DNA of 64,000 nt from Aeromonas veronii (GTDB lineage Bacteria; Pseudomonadota; Gammaproteobacteria; Enterobacterales; Aeromonadaceae): assembly GCA_041319085.1 (NCBI GenBank), contig CP101033.1, positions 1,328,501-1,392,500 on the forward strand, read 5' to 3'. This document shows, piece by piece, positions 56,208-64,000 of this stretch (its first letter is position 1; each line of letters begins with the position of its first letter). A model generated the notes under the pieces. It was not told the DNA's origin and did not search any database. It was given only the letters and a program-made list of their open reading frames with translations. The position numbers and the translations under genes were made by a program.

Positions 56208-57572
56208 ATGAATATCAGTGCGATAGCCAAGGATCTGGTGCCCCTGCTCGGGGGCAAGGAGAACATCGTCAGCGCCGCCCACTGCGCCACCCGGCTGCGG
56301 CTGGTGCTGGCCGATGACAGCAAGGTGAACAAGGCCGCCATCGACAAGCTGGAGGGGGTCAAGGGGTGCTTTAGCAACGCGGGCCAAATTCAGGTGATCT
56401 TCGGTACCGGTCTGGTCAACAAGGTCTATGCCGAGTTCGTGGCGCTGACCGGCACCGGGATGGCCAGCAAGGCGGAGCTGACCGATATGGCGACGGCCAA
56501 GCTCAATGTGGCCCAGCGGCTGGCGCGAACCCTCTCCAACATCTTCGTGCCGATCATTCCGGCCATCGTCGCCTCCGGCCTGCTGATGGGGCTGCTCGGC
56601 ATGGTGCGCACCTACGGCTGGGTCAATGCCGACAGCGCCCTGTTTGTGATGCTCGACATGTTCAGCTCGGCGGCCTTTATCATATTGCCGATCCTCATCG
56701 GTTTTACGGCTGCGCGGGAGTTTGGCGGTAATCCGTACCTCGGGGCGACCCTCGGCGGCATTCTCACCCACCCGGCGTTGACCAACGCCTGGGGCGTGGC
56801 CGGTGGCTTCAAGACCATGGACTTCTTCGGGCTCGATGTGGCGATGATCGGCTATCAGGGCACCGTCTTCCCGGTGCTGCTGGCGGTCTGGTTTATGTCC
56901 CATCTGGAGAAACAGCTGCGCAAGCGCATTCCGGATGCACTGGATCTGATCCTCACGCCGTTCCTGACCGTCATCATCACCGGTTTCGTGGCGCTGCTGT
57001 TTATCGGCCCGGCGGGTCGGGTGCTGGGGGATGGCATCTCGTTCGGTCTGAGCGCCCTCTATGAGCAGGCCGGCTGGCTGGCGGGGCTGGTGTTTGGCGG
57101 CACCTATTCGCTGATCGTCATCACCGGCATCCATCACAGCTTCCACGCCATCGAGGCAGGATTGCTGGCCAATCCGCAGATTGGCGTCAACTTCCTGCTG
57201 CCCATCTGGGCGATGGCCAACGTGGCGCAGGGCGGGGCTTGCCTCGCGGTCTACTTCAAGACCCGTGATGTGAAGATCAGGGCCATTACCGTGCCTGCGG
57301 CCATGTCCTGTCTGCTCGGTATCACGGAAGCGGCCATCTTCGGGGTTAACCTGCGCTACATCAAACCCTTCCTCGCCGGTCTGTTTGGCGGGGCCTGCGG
57401 CGGCGCCTATGTGGTGGCTGCCAAGGTTGGGATGACGGCGGTGGGGTTGACCGGTATTCCCGGCATGGCCATCGTCCAGCCCATGAGCCTTATTAACTAC
57501 ATCATCGGGCTGGTGATCGCCTTTGGCGCCGCCTTCGCCGCTTCCTACCTGCTCAAGTACAAGGTGGAGTGA
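56208..57572 (+). CDS. scrA: sucrose-specific PTS enzyme IIBC
   Basis: A 454-residue PTS permease that imports sucrose and phosphorylates it to sucrose-6-phosphate. The IIB domain carries the phosphorylated Cys26 in AAHCATRLRLVL; the IIC domain (from about residue 105) has about 10 membrane segments with GGTYSLIVITGIHHSFHAIE. There is no IIA domain, so it must take phosphate from a separate glucose-type IIA. ATG 56208 has AGAGGAAG upstream. Its stop overlaps the scrB start. Confidence 0.94.
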   Translation: MNISAIAKDLVPLLGGKENIVSAAHCATRLRLVLADDSKVNKAAIDKLEGVKGCFSNAGQIQVIFGTGLVNKVYAEFVALTGTGMASKAELTDMATAKLNVAQRLARTLSNIFVPIIPAIVASGLLMGLLGMVRTYGWVNADSALFVMLDMFSSAAFIILPILIGFTAAREFGGNPYLGATLGGILTHPALTNAWGVAGGFKTMDFFGLDVAMIGYQGTVFPVLLAVWFMSHLEKQLRKRIPDALDLILTPFLTVIITGFVALLFIGPAGRVLGDGISFGLSALYEQAGWLAGLVFGGTYSLIVITGIHHSFHAIEAGLLANPQIGVNFLLPIWAMANVAQGGACLAVYFKTRDVKIRAITVPAAMSCLLGITEAAIFGVNLRYIKPFLAGLFGGACGGAYVVAAKVGMTAVGLTGIPGMAIVQPMSLINYIIGLVIAFGAAFAASYLLKYKVE

Positions 57573-58987
57573 TGAAGGAAAGTCATCTCCTGAACCAGAT
57601 TGTCCGGTCGTTGCTGGCCGGACAGCTCAAGGCGGCGGCCGATCCCCATCGGCCCCGCTGGCATCTGGCAGCCCCGGTGGGGCTGCTCAACGATCCCAAC
57701 GGTTTTATCGAGCATGACGGGCGCTACCACCTCTTCTACCAGTGGAACCCGCTCGGCTGCGAGCACCGCAACAAGGGCTGGGGCCATGTCACCTCCACCG
57801 ATCTGCTGCATTGGCAGCATGAGCCGGTGGCGCTGTTGCCCACCGAAGCCTATGAGAGCCACGGCTGCTATTCCGGTTCGGCGGTGAGCGACGAGCAGGG
57901 GCGCCTGACCCTCATCTACACTGGCAACGTCAAATACCCGGATGGCAGCCGCACCGCCTATCAGTGTCTGGCCCGTGCCGACGGTGAGGGTGGTTTTGCC
58001 AAGCTGGGCCCCGTGCTGGATCTGCCCGTTGGTTACAGCGGCCATGTGCGTGACCCCAAGGTGTGGCACGACGGCCAGCAGTGGCTGATGGTGCTTGGGG
58101 CGCGCACCCTGGATGACAAGGGCGAAGTGCTGCTCTATCGCGGCGACACCCTGCAAAGCTGGCAGCTGGTAGGCCCCATCGCCGGTAGCGGGCGCGGCGG
58201 GCTCTGTGAGTTTGGCTATATGTGGGAGTGCCCGGATCTGTTTGCGCTTGGTGAGCGCCATGTGCTGATCAGCTGCCCGCAGGGGATTGCCCCGGTGGGG
58301 GAGGATTATCGCAACCTCTACCAGTGCGGCTGGTTGGCGGGTGACTTCGACGGTGAGCACTTCGAGCACGGGGCTTTTCACGAGCTGGATCGGGGCTTCG
58401 AGTTCTATGCCCCCCAGACCACCCAGGACAGTCAGGGGCGGCGTTTGCTGTTTGGCTGGCTGGGGCTACCGGAGGAGAATGAGATGAGCCAGCCCACAGT
58501 CGCTCACGGCTGGATCCACCAGATGAGCTGTCCGCGGGAGCTGTTCTGGCAAGATGAGTGGCTCTGCCAGCGGCCGGTGGCGGAGCTGGCGGCACTGAAG
58601 GGGGAAATGACCCATATCGAGGGGACACCTGGCGAGTTTACTGGGCTGGCCATCGACTCGGCCTGGCTCGATCTGGATCTGTGCGGTGAGGGGAGCCTCT
58701 GGTTCGGCGCCGTGGCCGAGCTGGTGTGGCAGCCGGGGCGCATCACCCTGCGGCGCCAGAATTGGCAGAGCGGCGCATGGGAAACCCGCAGTAGCCCATG
58801 GGCTGGCGGGCGGATCACCGTGCTGTGCGACAGCTCCAGTCTGGAGTGTTTCATCGATGACGGCCGCCACAGCCTGTCGGCGCGCTACTTCCCCGGGGAA
58901 AAGCCGCAACTTTCATCGGGTAACGGCGATGATGGCTGCAAAATTTGCCTCAATCACTGGCCGCTGGCGGCGTGCCTAGTACAATAG
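57572..58987 (+). CDS. scrB: sucrose-6-phosphate hydrolase
   Basis: A 471-residue GH32 invertase-type enzyme that splits sucrose-6-phosphate into glucose-6-phosphate and fructose. The three catalytic blocks are present: HLAAPVGLLNDPNGF (nucleophile Asp), RDPKVW (transition-state Asp) and MWECPDLF (acid/base Glu). A C-terminal beta-sandwich follows. ATG 57572 overlaps the scrA stop by one base. Confidence 0.95.
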   Translation: MKESHLLNQIVRSLLAGQLKAAADPHRPRWHLAAPVGLLNDPNGFIEHDGRYHLFYQWNPLGCEHRNKGWGHVTSTDLLHWQHEPVALLPTEAYESHGCYSGSAVSDEQGRLTLIYTGNVKYPDGSRTAYQCLARADGEGGFAKLGPVLDLPVGYSGHVRDPKVWHDGQQWLMVLGARTLDDKGEVLLYRGDTLQSWQLVGPIAGSGRGGLCEFGYMWECPDLFALGERHVLISCPQGIAPVGEDYRNLYQCGWLAGDFDGEHFEHGAFHELDRGFEFYAPQTTQDSQGRRLLFGWLGLPEENEMSQPTVAHGWIHQMSCPRELFWQDEWLCQRPVAELAALKGEMTHIEGTPGEFTGLAIDSAWLDLDLCGEGSLWFGAVAELVWQPGRITLRRQNWQSGAWETRSSPWAGGRITVLCDSSSLECFIDDGRHSLSARYFPGEKPQLSSGNGDDGCKICLNHWPLAACLVQ

Positions 58988-59014
58988 CCCGGTTCTAGTC
59001 AGCCGGGAGGCCAG

Positions 59015-60025
59015 GTGGAGAAGAAGAAACGGATCACGATTGCCCAGATCGCCGAACTGGCGGGGGTGTCCAAGGCGACCGCCAGTCTGGTGCTCAACGG
59101 GAAGAGTGCGGAGTACCGCATCGCCGACGATACCCGCAAGCGCATTCAGGCTGTGGCGGATGAGTGCCACTACTTGCCGAGCTTTCACGCCCGCTCCCTG
59201 CGCGAGACCCGCAGTTACACCTGGGGCCTGGTGATCCCCGATCTCACTAACTTCGGTTTTGCCCGCATCGCCCGCGCCCTCGAAGCGCACTGTCGGGAGG
59301 CGGGCATCCAGTTGCTCATCGCCTGCTCCGAGGATGATCCCGCCCTCGAGCAGCGGGTGGTGGACAACCTCATCAGCCGTCAGGTGGACGGGCTGATTGT
59401 CGCCTCCAGCGGCCACAGCGATAACACCTATGCCCGCATTCACGACCGCCTGCCGGTGGTGCAGCTCGACCGCCATATCGGCGAGTCGCGCCTGCCCATG
59501 GTTATTTCCGATGCCTGCAAGGCGACCGCCGAGCTGGTGCGGGACATGGCCAGCGAGTGTGGCGAGGAGATCTACTACTTCGGCGGTTTGCTGGATCTCT
59601 CCCCCAGTCGTCACCGGCTGGCGGGGTATGAGCTTGGGCTTCATCGCGCCGGTTTGGAAGCCGATGCAGCCCGAGTGCGCCATCGCGACTACCAGCCGAG
59701 CTCCGGTTATCAGCTGATGGCCGAGCTGGTGGCCGAGTTGGGGGCGCCCCCCAGGGGGCTTTTTACCGCCTCATTTACTTTGCTGGAAGGGGTACTGCGC
59801 TACCTCAACGAGGCGGGGTTGATGGAGACGGGGATGCGGCTGTGCACCTTCGATGATCACGACCTGCTCGACTGCATTCCCATGCGCATCGACTCGGTGG
59901 CGCAGGATTGTCCGGCGCTGGCCCGCGCCGCCTTCGAGCTGATGCAGCAACTGATCGCGGGCAATCCCCCGGCGCAGACCGCCCAAGTGATCACCCCCAG
60001 GGTGCGCTGGCGCAGTCGCCGCTAG
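59015..60025 (+). CDS. scrR: LacI-family sucrose repressor
   Basis: A 336-residue repressor. The helix-turn-helix ITIAQIAELAGVSKATASLVLNG at the N-terminus is FruR/ScrR-like; the periplasmic-binding-like effector domain follows (PDLTNFGFARIARALE, FDDHDLLDCI). It likely binds the gctaaa-cg-tttagc palindromes and responds to fructose or fructose-1-phosphate, as in relatives. GTG 59015 has GGGAGG upstream. It is the last gene of the scr set, on the same strand, 27 bp after scrB. Confidence 0.92.
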   Translation: MEKKKRITIAQIAELAGVSKATASLVLNGKSAEYRIADDTRKRIQAVADECHYLPSFHARSLRETRSYTWGLVIPDLTNFGFARIARALEAHCREAGIQLLIACSEDDPALEQRVVDNLISRQVDGLIVASSGHSDNTYARIHDRLPVVQLDRHIGESRLPMVISDACKATAELVRDMASECGEEIYYFGGLLDLSPSRHRLAGYELGLHRAGLEADAARVRHRDYQPSSGYQLMAELVAELGAPPRGLFTASFTLLEGVLRYLNEAGLMETGMRLCTFDDHDLLDCIPMRIDSVAQDCPALARAAFELMQQLIAGNPPAQTAQVITPRVRWRSRR

Positions 60026-60060
60026 CCACGCCCTGTCACCCTCACCCATCCCATATGAGA

Positions 60061-60090
60061 AGCCCTGCCATCGCTGGCGGGGCTTTTTGC
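60061..60090 (+). terminator. rho-independent terminator after scrR
   Basis: agccctgcca pairs with tggcggggct, followed by ttttt. Confidence 0.88.
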
Positions 60091-60124
60091 TGTCTGCGGA
60101 TGGTTCGTTCCTCTGACCGACAGA

Positions 60125-60852
60125 TCAATCTGTGGTGCTGGTACGCCAGAACACCTGCTCGATATGGGGGGGATGGCCAGCCTTTGTATCAGGGCATCCA
60201 GCTCGTCGCCATCGATGGAGGTGGCGAGCAGCACCGCCGAGATCTCCAGATCCCCCTCGCCAAACGGCTCGATATCGAGTTCGCTCAAGGGGTAGTTGGC
60301 CTGCTCCAGCATCTCTTCGAGCCAGTGCAGCACCTCTTTTTGATGCTCGCGCTGGGTCAGCGCCGTCACTTTGTAGGTCACTTCGGTGTCGGTATTGTCC
60401 ACCGGGCGGCGGTTGTTCTGATTGACCAGCGGTCGCAGCAGGGTGTTGGCGGCCAGCACGAACAGGGCGCCCAGAATTGCCTCCATCGCCAGCCCTGCGC
60501 CACAGGCGGCGCCGACCGCAGCTACCCCCCACAGGGTGGCGGCGGTGTTGATGCCGCGGATATTGCCCTACTCGCGCATGATGACGCCGGCGCCGAGAAA
60601 GCCGATGCCGGAGACGATATAGGCCACCACATGGACCACGTTGTAGTTGCCGCCGTGCAGGTCATAGATACGCTGGGCCAGACTGACAAACAGCGCGGCT
60701 CCCACGGCGACCAGCACGTTGGTGCGAAGGCCTGCGGTACGTTGGCGGTACTGGCGCTCCAGCCCGACCAGACTGCCAAGCACAAAGGCGAGCAGCAGGC
60801 TGGCCAGGGTGTCGAGCAGGGAGATCATGTCAATTTGTTGCCACATCTTCAT
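60125..60852 (-). pseudogene. mgtC: mgtC/sapB family gene, broken by an amber codon and a frameshift
   Basis: ATG 60852 has AAGGAG upstream and gives MKMWQQIDMISLLDTLASLL, then the MgtC membrane region (GSLVGLERQYRQRTAGLRTNVLVAVGAALF, GIGFLGAGVIMRE; read as blocks). A TAG codon (60568-60570) interrupts after MRE; the same frame then continues GNIRGINTAATLWGVAAVGA, so only one codon is lost. A second lesion lies at a run of seven G on the + strand (60166-60172), after which the expected C-terminus IEQVFWRTSTTD is in another frame. Relatives are inner-membrane virulence or magnesium-stress proteins. A pseudogene unless both are sequencing errors. Confidence 0.88.
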
Positions 60853-61020
60853 GGCGTACTCCTTCTGATAAGCGCTGGCTTGGCGCAATCCATGATGAAA
60901 CGCCGGGAGGCGGATGGATCAGGGGATGATTGCGTGGATGGCCAGCAGACAAACAAAACGCGGCGTCCCGGGGCGCGAGCATCATCAGATGCCCTGACGC
61001 TCAGAGAGGACGCAACAAGC

Positions 61021-61041
61021 GGGGCCAGCGTGGCTGGCCCC
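61021..61041. terminator. hairpin downstream of the small MgtC-like gene
   Basis: ggggccagc pairs with gctggcccc around cgt or its complement. It lies 29 bp beyond the stop of the - strand gene at 61070. No T run follows on that strand, so termination is uncertain. Confidence 0.55.
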
Positions 61042-61069
61042 TTTCACTGTGGTTAACGCAGGTGTGCGG

Positions 61070-61474
61070 TCAGTTGAGTTCGGGATCGCAGTCGATGCGC
61101 GGGCGCAGTTGCCAGCGCACCGGATGTGCTACTCCGACCTGATGAACGAACTGCACCAGATAGCGTCGCTGGGGCGGGGTGCACTGCAGGTTGAGCACCA
61201 GCTCTCGCCCGCCGCCGCGACCCGGCTTCATCGATTGCATCGGTTGCAGCCCAGCGGGTTGCAGGGTGTGGTTCACCAGAGCCAGCACCTGCTCCATATC
61301 GGCGCGATCCTCACAGCGGATCTGCAGCCGGTAGTGGTGCTGACGCGGTTTGCCGCCCAGCCAGCGTGGCAGCATGCCACGGCCGAGCCGGCTCAACAGG
61401 GGATGAGCCCGGGTAGCAACAGAACCTGTTGCTACCGCGCGATCCGCAGCCGGTTTGATTGAGATAAAACGCAT
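61070..61474 (-). CDS. small protein resembling an MgtC C-terminal (ACT-like) domain
   Basis: A 134-residue basic protein, no membrane segment. The middle part HHYRLQIRCEDRADMEQVLA and LVNHTLQPAGLQPMQSMKPG followed by ELVLNLQCTPPQ looks like the soluble C-terminal ACT-like domain of MgtC-type proteins, preceded by PLLSRLGRG, which recalls the MgtC domain linker. ATG 61474 has AAGGAGG upstream. It lies upstream of the broken mgtC on the same strand, 217 bp apart. The relation to MgtC is by eye and moderate; the gene could be a partner of a second MgtC. Confidence 0.5.
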   Translation of the reverse strand: MRFISIKPAADRAVATGSVATRAHPLLSRLGRGMLPRWLGGKPRQHHYRLQIRCEDRADMEQVLALVNHTLQPAGLQPMQSMKPGRGGGRELVLNLQCTPPQRRYLVQFVHQVGVAHPVRWQLRPRIDCDPELN

Positions 61475-61768
61475 AGCAGCCTCCTTGTGGGAAGCAGAAA
61501 CGTAAAAAGGGAGAAGAGGGGAGTGGATTTCCGCTTCTCGCAGGGTTGCGAGCATGCGGCAGAGAAAGACCTGCGGCTAGCTCGCGACCTTGGTACCGAC
61601 GATGAGGGTCGGTCTACAACTGTCACTTGATGAGTTGCCCACTGATGGTCTCCGCTATTGATAAGAGGCTCGAATGATAGCCGAGGCGGCGGGCAGGGTA
61701 AACCCCGCGCCGCTTGCAGCAACATCTTGAAACATAATCGAAAGCCCCGTTTTGCCGCGCAGGGCCGT
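61475..61768. other. leader region upstream of the small MgtC-like gene
   Basis: About 290 bp with no convincing gene. On the - strand it can form several hairpins, for example ctcgca...tgcgag near 61535-61550, gaccgaccctcatcgtcggt near 61600-61620 and further stems. A short frame in phase with the downstream gene begins at ATG 61555. A regulatory leader (metal riboswitch or leader peptide) is possible given the MgtC context, but no known riboswitch core is recognised. Confidence 0.4.
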
Positions 61769-61799
61769 AAAAAGCAGACCCGGCGAGGGCCGGGTCTGC
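61769..61799 (-). terminator. rho-independent terminator of the SQR-like gene
   Basis: On the - strand gcagacccggc pairs with gccgggtctgc around a 4-base loop, followed by ttttta. It begins right after the stop codon at 61804. Confidence 0.9.
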
Positions 61800-61803
61800 G
61801 GGG

Positions 61804-63075
61804 TCATTCGGTCTTGTCGATGCCAAGGTATTTGAGCATCAGTTTTTCGTAGATGGGCTCGGTATCGCCCACCTGCATTTTGTGCAGGAAGTACTTCTCG
61901 AAGGCGATCTTGGCCAGATGGACCCACTTTCCTTTCTTGAACCAGGCGACGTTGCGCGGCGGGATCTGCGGCATGGCGACGAAGGCGGCACCTGTGTCCC
62001 CCATGTCTGCCAGACAGATGGCATTCCACACTGCCTTGGTCACCGGCGGCTGGCCGTTGAGCTCCGCCTTGATGTTGTGGCTCAGGGTGCGCACCATTGC
62101 CTCAATCATATAGCCGGTCTTGGGCACCCCGGTCGGTACCGGCGTCTTGTGCGGCGGTGCAATGGCGATGCAGACACCGGCGGCGTAAATCTGCGGGAAG
62201 GCGGGGTTGCGCTGGTGTTCGTCGACGATGACAAAGCCGCGGGGATTGACCAGCCCCTCGATACCCCGCAGCGGTGCAATGCCGACAAAGGCGGGCAGCA
62301 TCATGGCGTGTTTGTAGGGCAGAGTGTGGGTGCGCTTGATGTTGCCCTCATCGTCCAGCTCCTCCACCGTCATCTGGCCATCTTGCGCCGCCACGGTGCG
62401 GGCATTGCAGATCCACTGCACGTCGCGCATCCGCAATTCGCTCTCCAGCATCCCCTTGGAGTCCCCCACGCCGTTGAGACCAAGGTGGCCGATGTAGGGC
62501 TCGCTGGTGACAAAGGTCATGGGCACATTCTTTCTCACCTTCTTGTCGCGCAGGTGGCGATCGAGGATGAACGCATACTCGTAGGCGGGGCCGAAGCAGG
62601 AGGCGCCCGGCATGGCGCCGACAATTACCGGGCCGGGCTCATCGACCAGTGCGCTGACACTGTGGCGGCACTCTTCGGCGTGGGAGAGGGTACAGACGCT
62701 GGTGGTGCCACCGGATTCGGGGCCAGCCCCTGCCACCTCGTCAAAGGCGAGGGCCGGACCGGTACAGATCGCCAGAAAGTCGTAACGCAGGGTCTGGCCA
62801 TCAGAGAGGGTGAGCTGCTGCGCGGCTGGTTGCAGCTCGGTCAGGGCGGCATGGATAAAGCGGATCCCCTTTTTCTTCACATGGGGTTCGATGGGGATCG
62901 AGGTCTCCTTGCGCTCCCGCCACTGGACGGCAATCCAGGGGTTGGAGGGGGTAAATTCAAAGTCCGGCTTGTCATTGATGAGGATCACCTCATGCTGCTT
63001 GCCCAGTTCGGCCTTGAGTTCGTAGGCGGCAGACATGCCCCCGAGACCCGCGCCGATGACGATTACCGTTGCCAT
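61804..63075 (-). CDS. sulfide:quinone oxidoreductase-like flavoprotein
   Basis: A 423-residue FAD/NAD(P)-binding oxidoreductase of the SQR/FccB group, which oxidises sulfide and passes electrons to quinone. The FAD-binding VIVIGAGLGGMSAAYEL is at the N-terminus; conserved Cys residues occur in SVCTLSHAEEC, GASCFGPAYEY and ICNAR; the C-terminal part PQIPPRNVAWFKKGKWVHLAK and EKYFLHKMQVGD is typical of the group and is the likely membrane-attachment region. Its neighbours (DUF2892, BigR-like repressor, YeeE/YedE) support a sulfur role. Confidence 0.82.
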   Translation of the reverse strand: MATVIVIGAGLGGMSAAYELKAELGKQHEVILINDKPDFEFTPSNPWIAVQWRERKETSIPIEPHVKKKGIRFIHAALTELQPAAQQLTLSDGQTLRYDFLAICTGPALAFDEVAGAGPESGGTTSVCTLSHAEECRHSVSALVDEPGPVIVGAMPGASCFGPAYEYAFILDRHLRDKKVRKNVPMTFVTSEPYIGHLGLNGVGDSKGMLESELRMRDVQWICNARTVAAQDGQMTVEELDDEGNIKRTHTLPYKHAMMLPAFVGIAPLRGIEGLVNPRGFVIVDEHQRNPAFPQIYAAGVCIAIAPPHKTPVPTGVPKTGYMIEAMVRTLSHNIKAELNGQPPVTKAVWNAICLADMGDTGAAFVAMPQIPPRNVAWFKKGKWVHLAKIAFEKYFLHKMQVGDTEPIYEKLMLKYLGIDKTE

Positions 63076-63129
63076 GTTCAGCCTCCTGCGTTTATTACAC
63101 GCTCATGTGAGCCGGGTCATCCGACCCTG

Positions 63130-63315
63130 TTATTTAAATCCTATCCGTTTGAGGATCATCGCTGCCGGGCAGAAACCGGTGAAGGCGCTCTGGATCAGGT
63201 TGACCCCGACAAAGGCACTCAACCAGACAAAGCCCGGATGAACCCAGGTGGTAAGGATCAGCGAGAGCAGCAACATGCAACCCGCGACGATTCTGACTCC
63301 GTTATCTACTGTCAT
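63130..63315 (-). CDS. DUF2892 small inner-membrane protein
   Basis: A 61-residue protein with two hydrophobic helices (VRIVAGCMLLLSLILTTWV and FVWLSAFVGVNLIQSAFTG) and the family end CPAAMILKRIGFK. DUF2892 proteins or domains are often joined to rhodanese domains or sit beside SQR and sulfur transporters. It is transcribed with the SQR-like gene on the - strand, 54 bp upstream of it. ATG follows GGAGAAAG. Confidence 0.85.
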   Translation of the reverse strand: MTVDNGVRIVAGCMLLLSLILTTWVHPGFVWLSAFVGVNLIQSAFTGFCPAAMILKRIGFK

Positions 63316-63342
63316 GGTCTTTCTCCTTCTCTACTTTAGATG

Positions 63343-63398
63343 TTGCTAATTTAGTGTTGTTTTATACAATAGAACAAATATCAGCAATTGCTAATTTA
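63343..63398. promoter_or_regulatory. candidate operators between the divergent sulfur genes
   Basis: ttgctaattta occurs at 63343-63353 and again at 63388-63398, 45 bp apart, and the second overlaps the small palindrome agcaattgct. The region is the AT-rich, shared promoter of the DUF2892-SQR unit and the repressor gene; the repeats are the likely binding sites for the repressor. Confidence 0.6.
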
Positions 63399-63403
63399 CT
63401 CTT

Positions 63404-63718
63404 ATGAGCCAATTCGACGAGATGAACAGACATGCGACAGCCGCCGCCTCCCTGCTCAAGGCGTTGGCTCATCCCGAACGCCTGATGGTGCTCTGCCAGC
63501 TGGTGGAGGGGGAGAAGGGGGTCGGGGAGCTGCTGGCCCATAGCCAACTCGGGCAGTCGGCCTTCTCCCAGCAGTTGTCGGTGCTCAAGCGCTACGGCCT
63601 GATCCGTTCGCGCAAGGTCTCCCAGCAGATCTACTACTCGCTGGTGAGCGAGGCGGCCGCCGATGTGCTGGGGGCGCTGCAAACCCATTTTTGTCACTCG
63701 GAAAATAAGGAATCTTGA
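63404..63718 (+). CDS. ArsR-family sulfide-responsive repressor (BigR/SqrR/YgaV-like)
   Basis: A 104-residue winged-helix repressor. SLLKALAHPERLMVLCQLVEG and the recognition region LGQSAFSQQLSVLKRYGLIRSRK are typical. It has just two cysteines, Cys31 (in VLCQL) and Cys97 (in HFCHSEN), at the positions of the persulfide-sensing pair of BigR and SqrR. It is divergent from the SQR unit and its stop overlaps the YeeE/YedE start by one base, so it probably controls both sides. Confidence 0.88.
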   Translation: MSQFDEMNRHATAAASLLKALAHPERLMVLCQLVEGEKGVGELLAHSQLGQSAFSQQLSVLKRYGLIRSRKVSQQIYYSLVSEAAADVLGALQTHFCHSENKES

Positions 63719-64000
63719 TGATGGAAAGCCAATGGCTGCTCTCTTTGGGCGGTGGCATGCTGGCGGGGCTGTCGGCCCTGATCTTGATGTTGTTCAACGG
63801 CCGGGTGGCCGGGATCAGCGGCATTCTGGCCGGTGCGCTGCAACACCGTGCGCCGTGGCGGGTGCTGTTTCTGCTGGGGCTCGGGGCGGGCGCCTGGTTG
63901 GCGCTGACTCTGGGTTGGGCCACTATACCCGCATTCACCACCTTGCCCGGCTGGCCCGTTGTGCTGCTGGCCGGTCTGCTGGTCGGGGTCGGTACCCGTC
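63718..64000 (+). CDS. YeeE/YedE-family sulfur transporter, 5' part
   Basis: The frame is open to the window end (94 codons seen). It begins MMESQWLLSLGGGMLAGLSAL with hydrophobic segments and the family motif FNGRVAGISGILAGAL, then LFLLGLGAGAWLALTLG. Members carry thiosulfate or other sulfur compounds across the inner membrane. AAGGA precedes ATG 63718; ATG 63721 is next to it. The 3' end lies outside the window. Confidence 0.82.
   Translation, partial: MMESQWLLSLGGGMLAGLSALILMLFNGRVAGISGILAGALQHRAPWRVLFLLGLGAGAWLALTLGWATIPAFTTLPGWPVVLLAGLLVGVGTR

Noticed and set aside
61475..61768. A magnesium (M-box) or manganese (yybP-ykoY) riboswitch
   Set aside because: The leader can form hairpins, but I could not match the conserved cores of either class. 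It is recorded only as a structured leader.

Overview
The window looks like a chromosome segment of an Aeromonas species. Reasons: ISAs1-family, IS1595 and IS5 remnants; a high-GC backbone with gammaproteobacterial gene order (recN and nadK divergent from grpE, then dnaK-dnaJ); Aeromonas-like heptamer intergenic repeats; and a sucrose (scr) regulon. The genus is inferred from gene content and style, not from a marker gene.

Region 1 (1-4,972) is an insertion-sequence scrap yard around one glycosyltransferase. It holds an internally deleted IS5 remnant, a family-2 glycosyltransferase, an IS1595-type element nested inside another IS1595-type element, a frameshifted IS30 element, and short scars that look like ISAs1-family ends. 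Region 2 (4,973-24,327) is a complete surface-polysaccharide locus, all on the + strand. It encodes legionaminic acid synthesis (legB, legC, legG, legI, legH, a ptmE-like guanylyltransferase, legF), with an AT-rich cassette of legG, a formyltransferase-fold enzyme and a PIG-L deacetylase set into the middle. Next come the Wzx flippase, a GT52 (sialyl/legionaminyl-type) transferase, Wzy polymerase, two more glycosyltransferases, a WbaP-like initiating phosphotransferase, rmlD, rmlA, rmlC (no rmlB in the window) and wzz. A heptamer-repeat block with a broken four-helix-bundle (S23/bAvd-like) gene sits between rmlD and rmlA and appears to have replaced the start of rmlA.

Region 3 (24,093-32,241) is again IS-rich. 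An IS66 element is flanked exactly by a 467-bp direct duplication that contains the wzz 3' end. IS3, IS1595 and ISAs1 debris follows, with a DUF6056-type membrane protein, a PglL-type O-oligosaccharyltransferase/ligase and an H-NS paralogue. Region 4 (32,242-39,796) is a defence island on the - strand: a complete type-I-like Wadjet system (jetA-jetB-jetC-jetD), followed by a HepT/MntA (HEPN/nucleotidyltransferase) toxin-antitoxin pair.

Region 5 (40,020-53,296) is core: macA-macB and an outer-membrane factor (- strand), a manganese-dependent inorganic pyrophosphatase, recN with two LexA boxes, nadK, grpE and dnaK with sigma-32-type promoters, and dnaJ. Region 6 (53,455-60,090) is a sucrose regulon, scrY, scrK, scrA, scrB, scrR, with three matching LacI-family palindromes. 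Region 7 (60,125-64,000) holds an mgtC pseudogene (amber codon plus homopolymer frameshift), a small MgtC C-terminal-like protein, and a sulfide module: an SQR-like oxidoreductase, a DUF2892 membrane protein, a two-cysteine ArsR/BigR-type repressor and the start of a YeeE/YedE transporter.

The strongest candidates for something new are the legG/formyltransferase/PIG-L cassette, which predicts an unusual N-acyl legionaminic acid, and the heptamer-repeat plus four-helix-bundle unit that behaves like an insertion.
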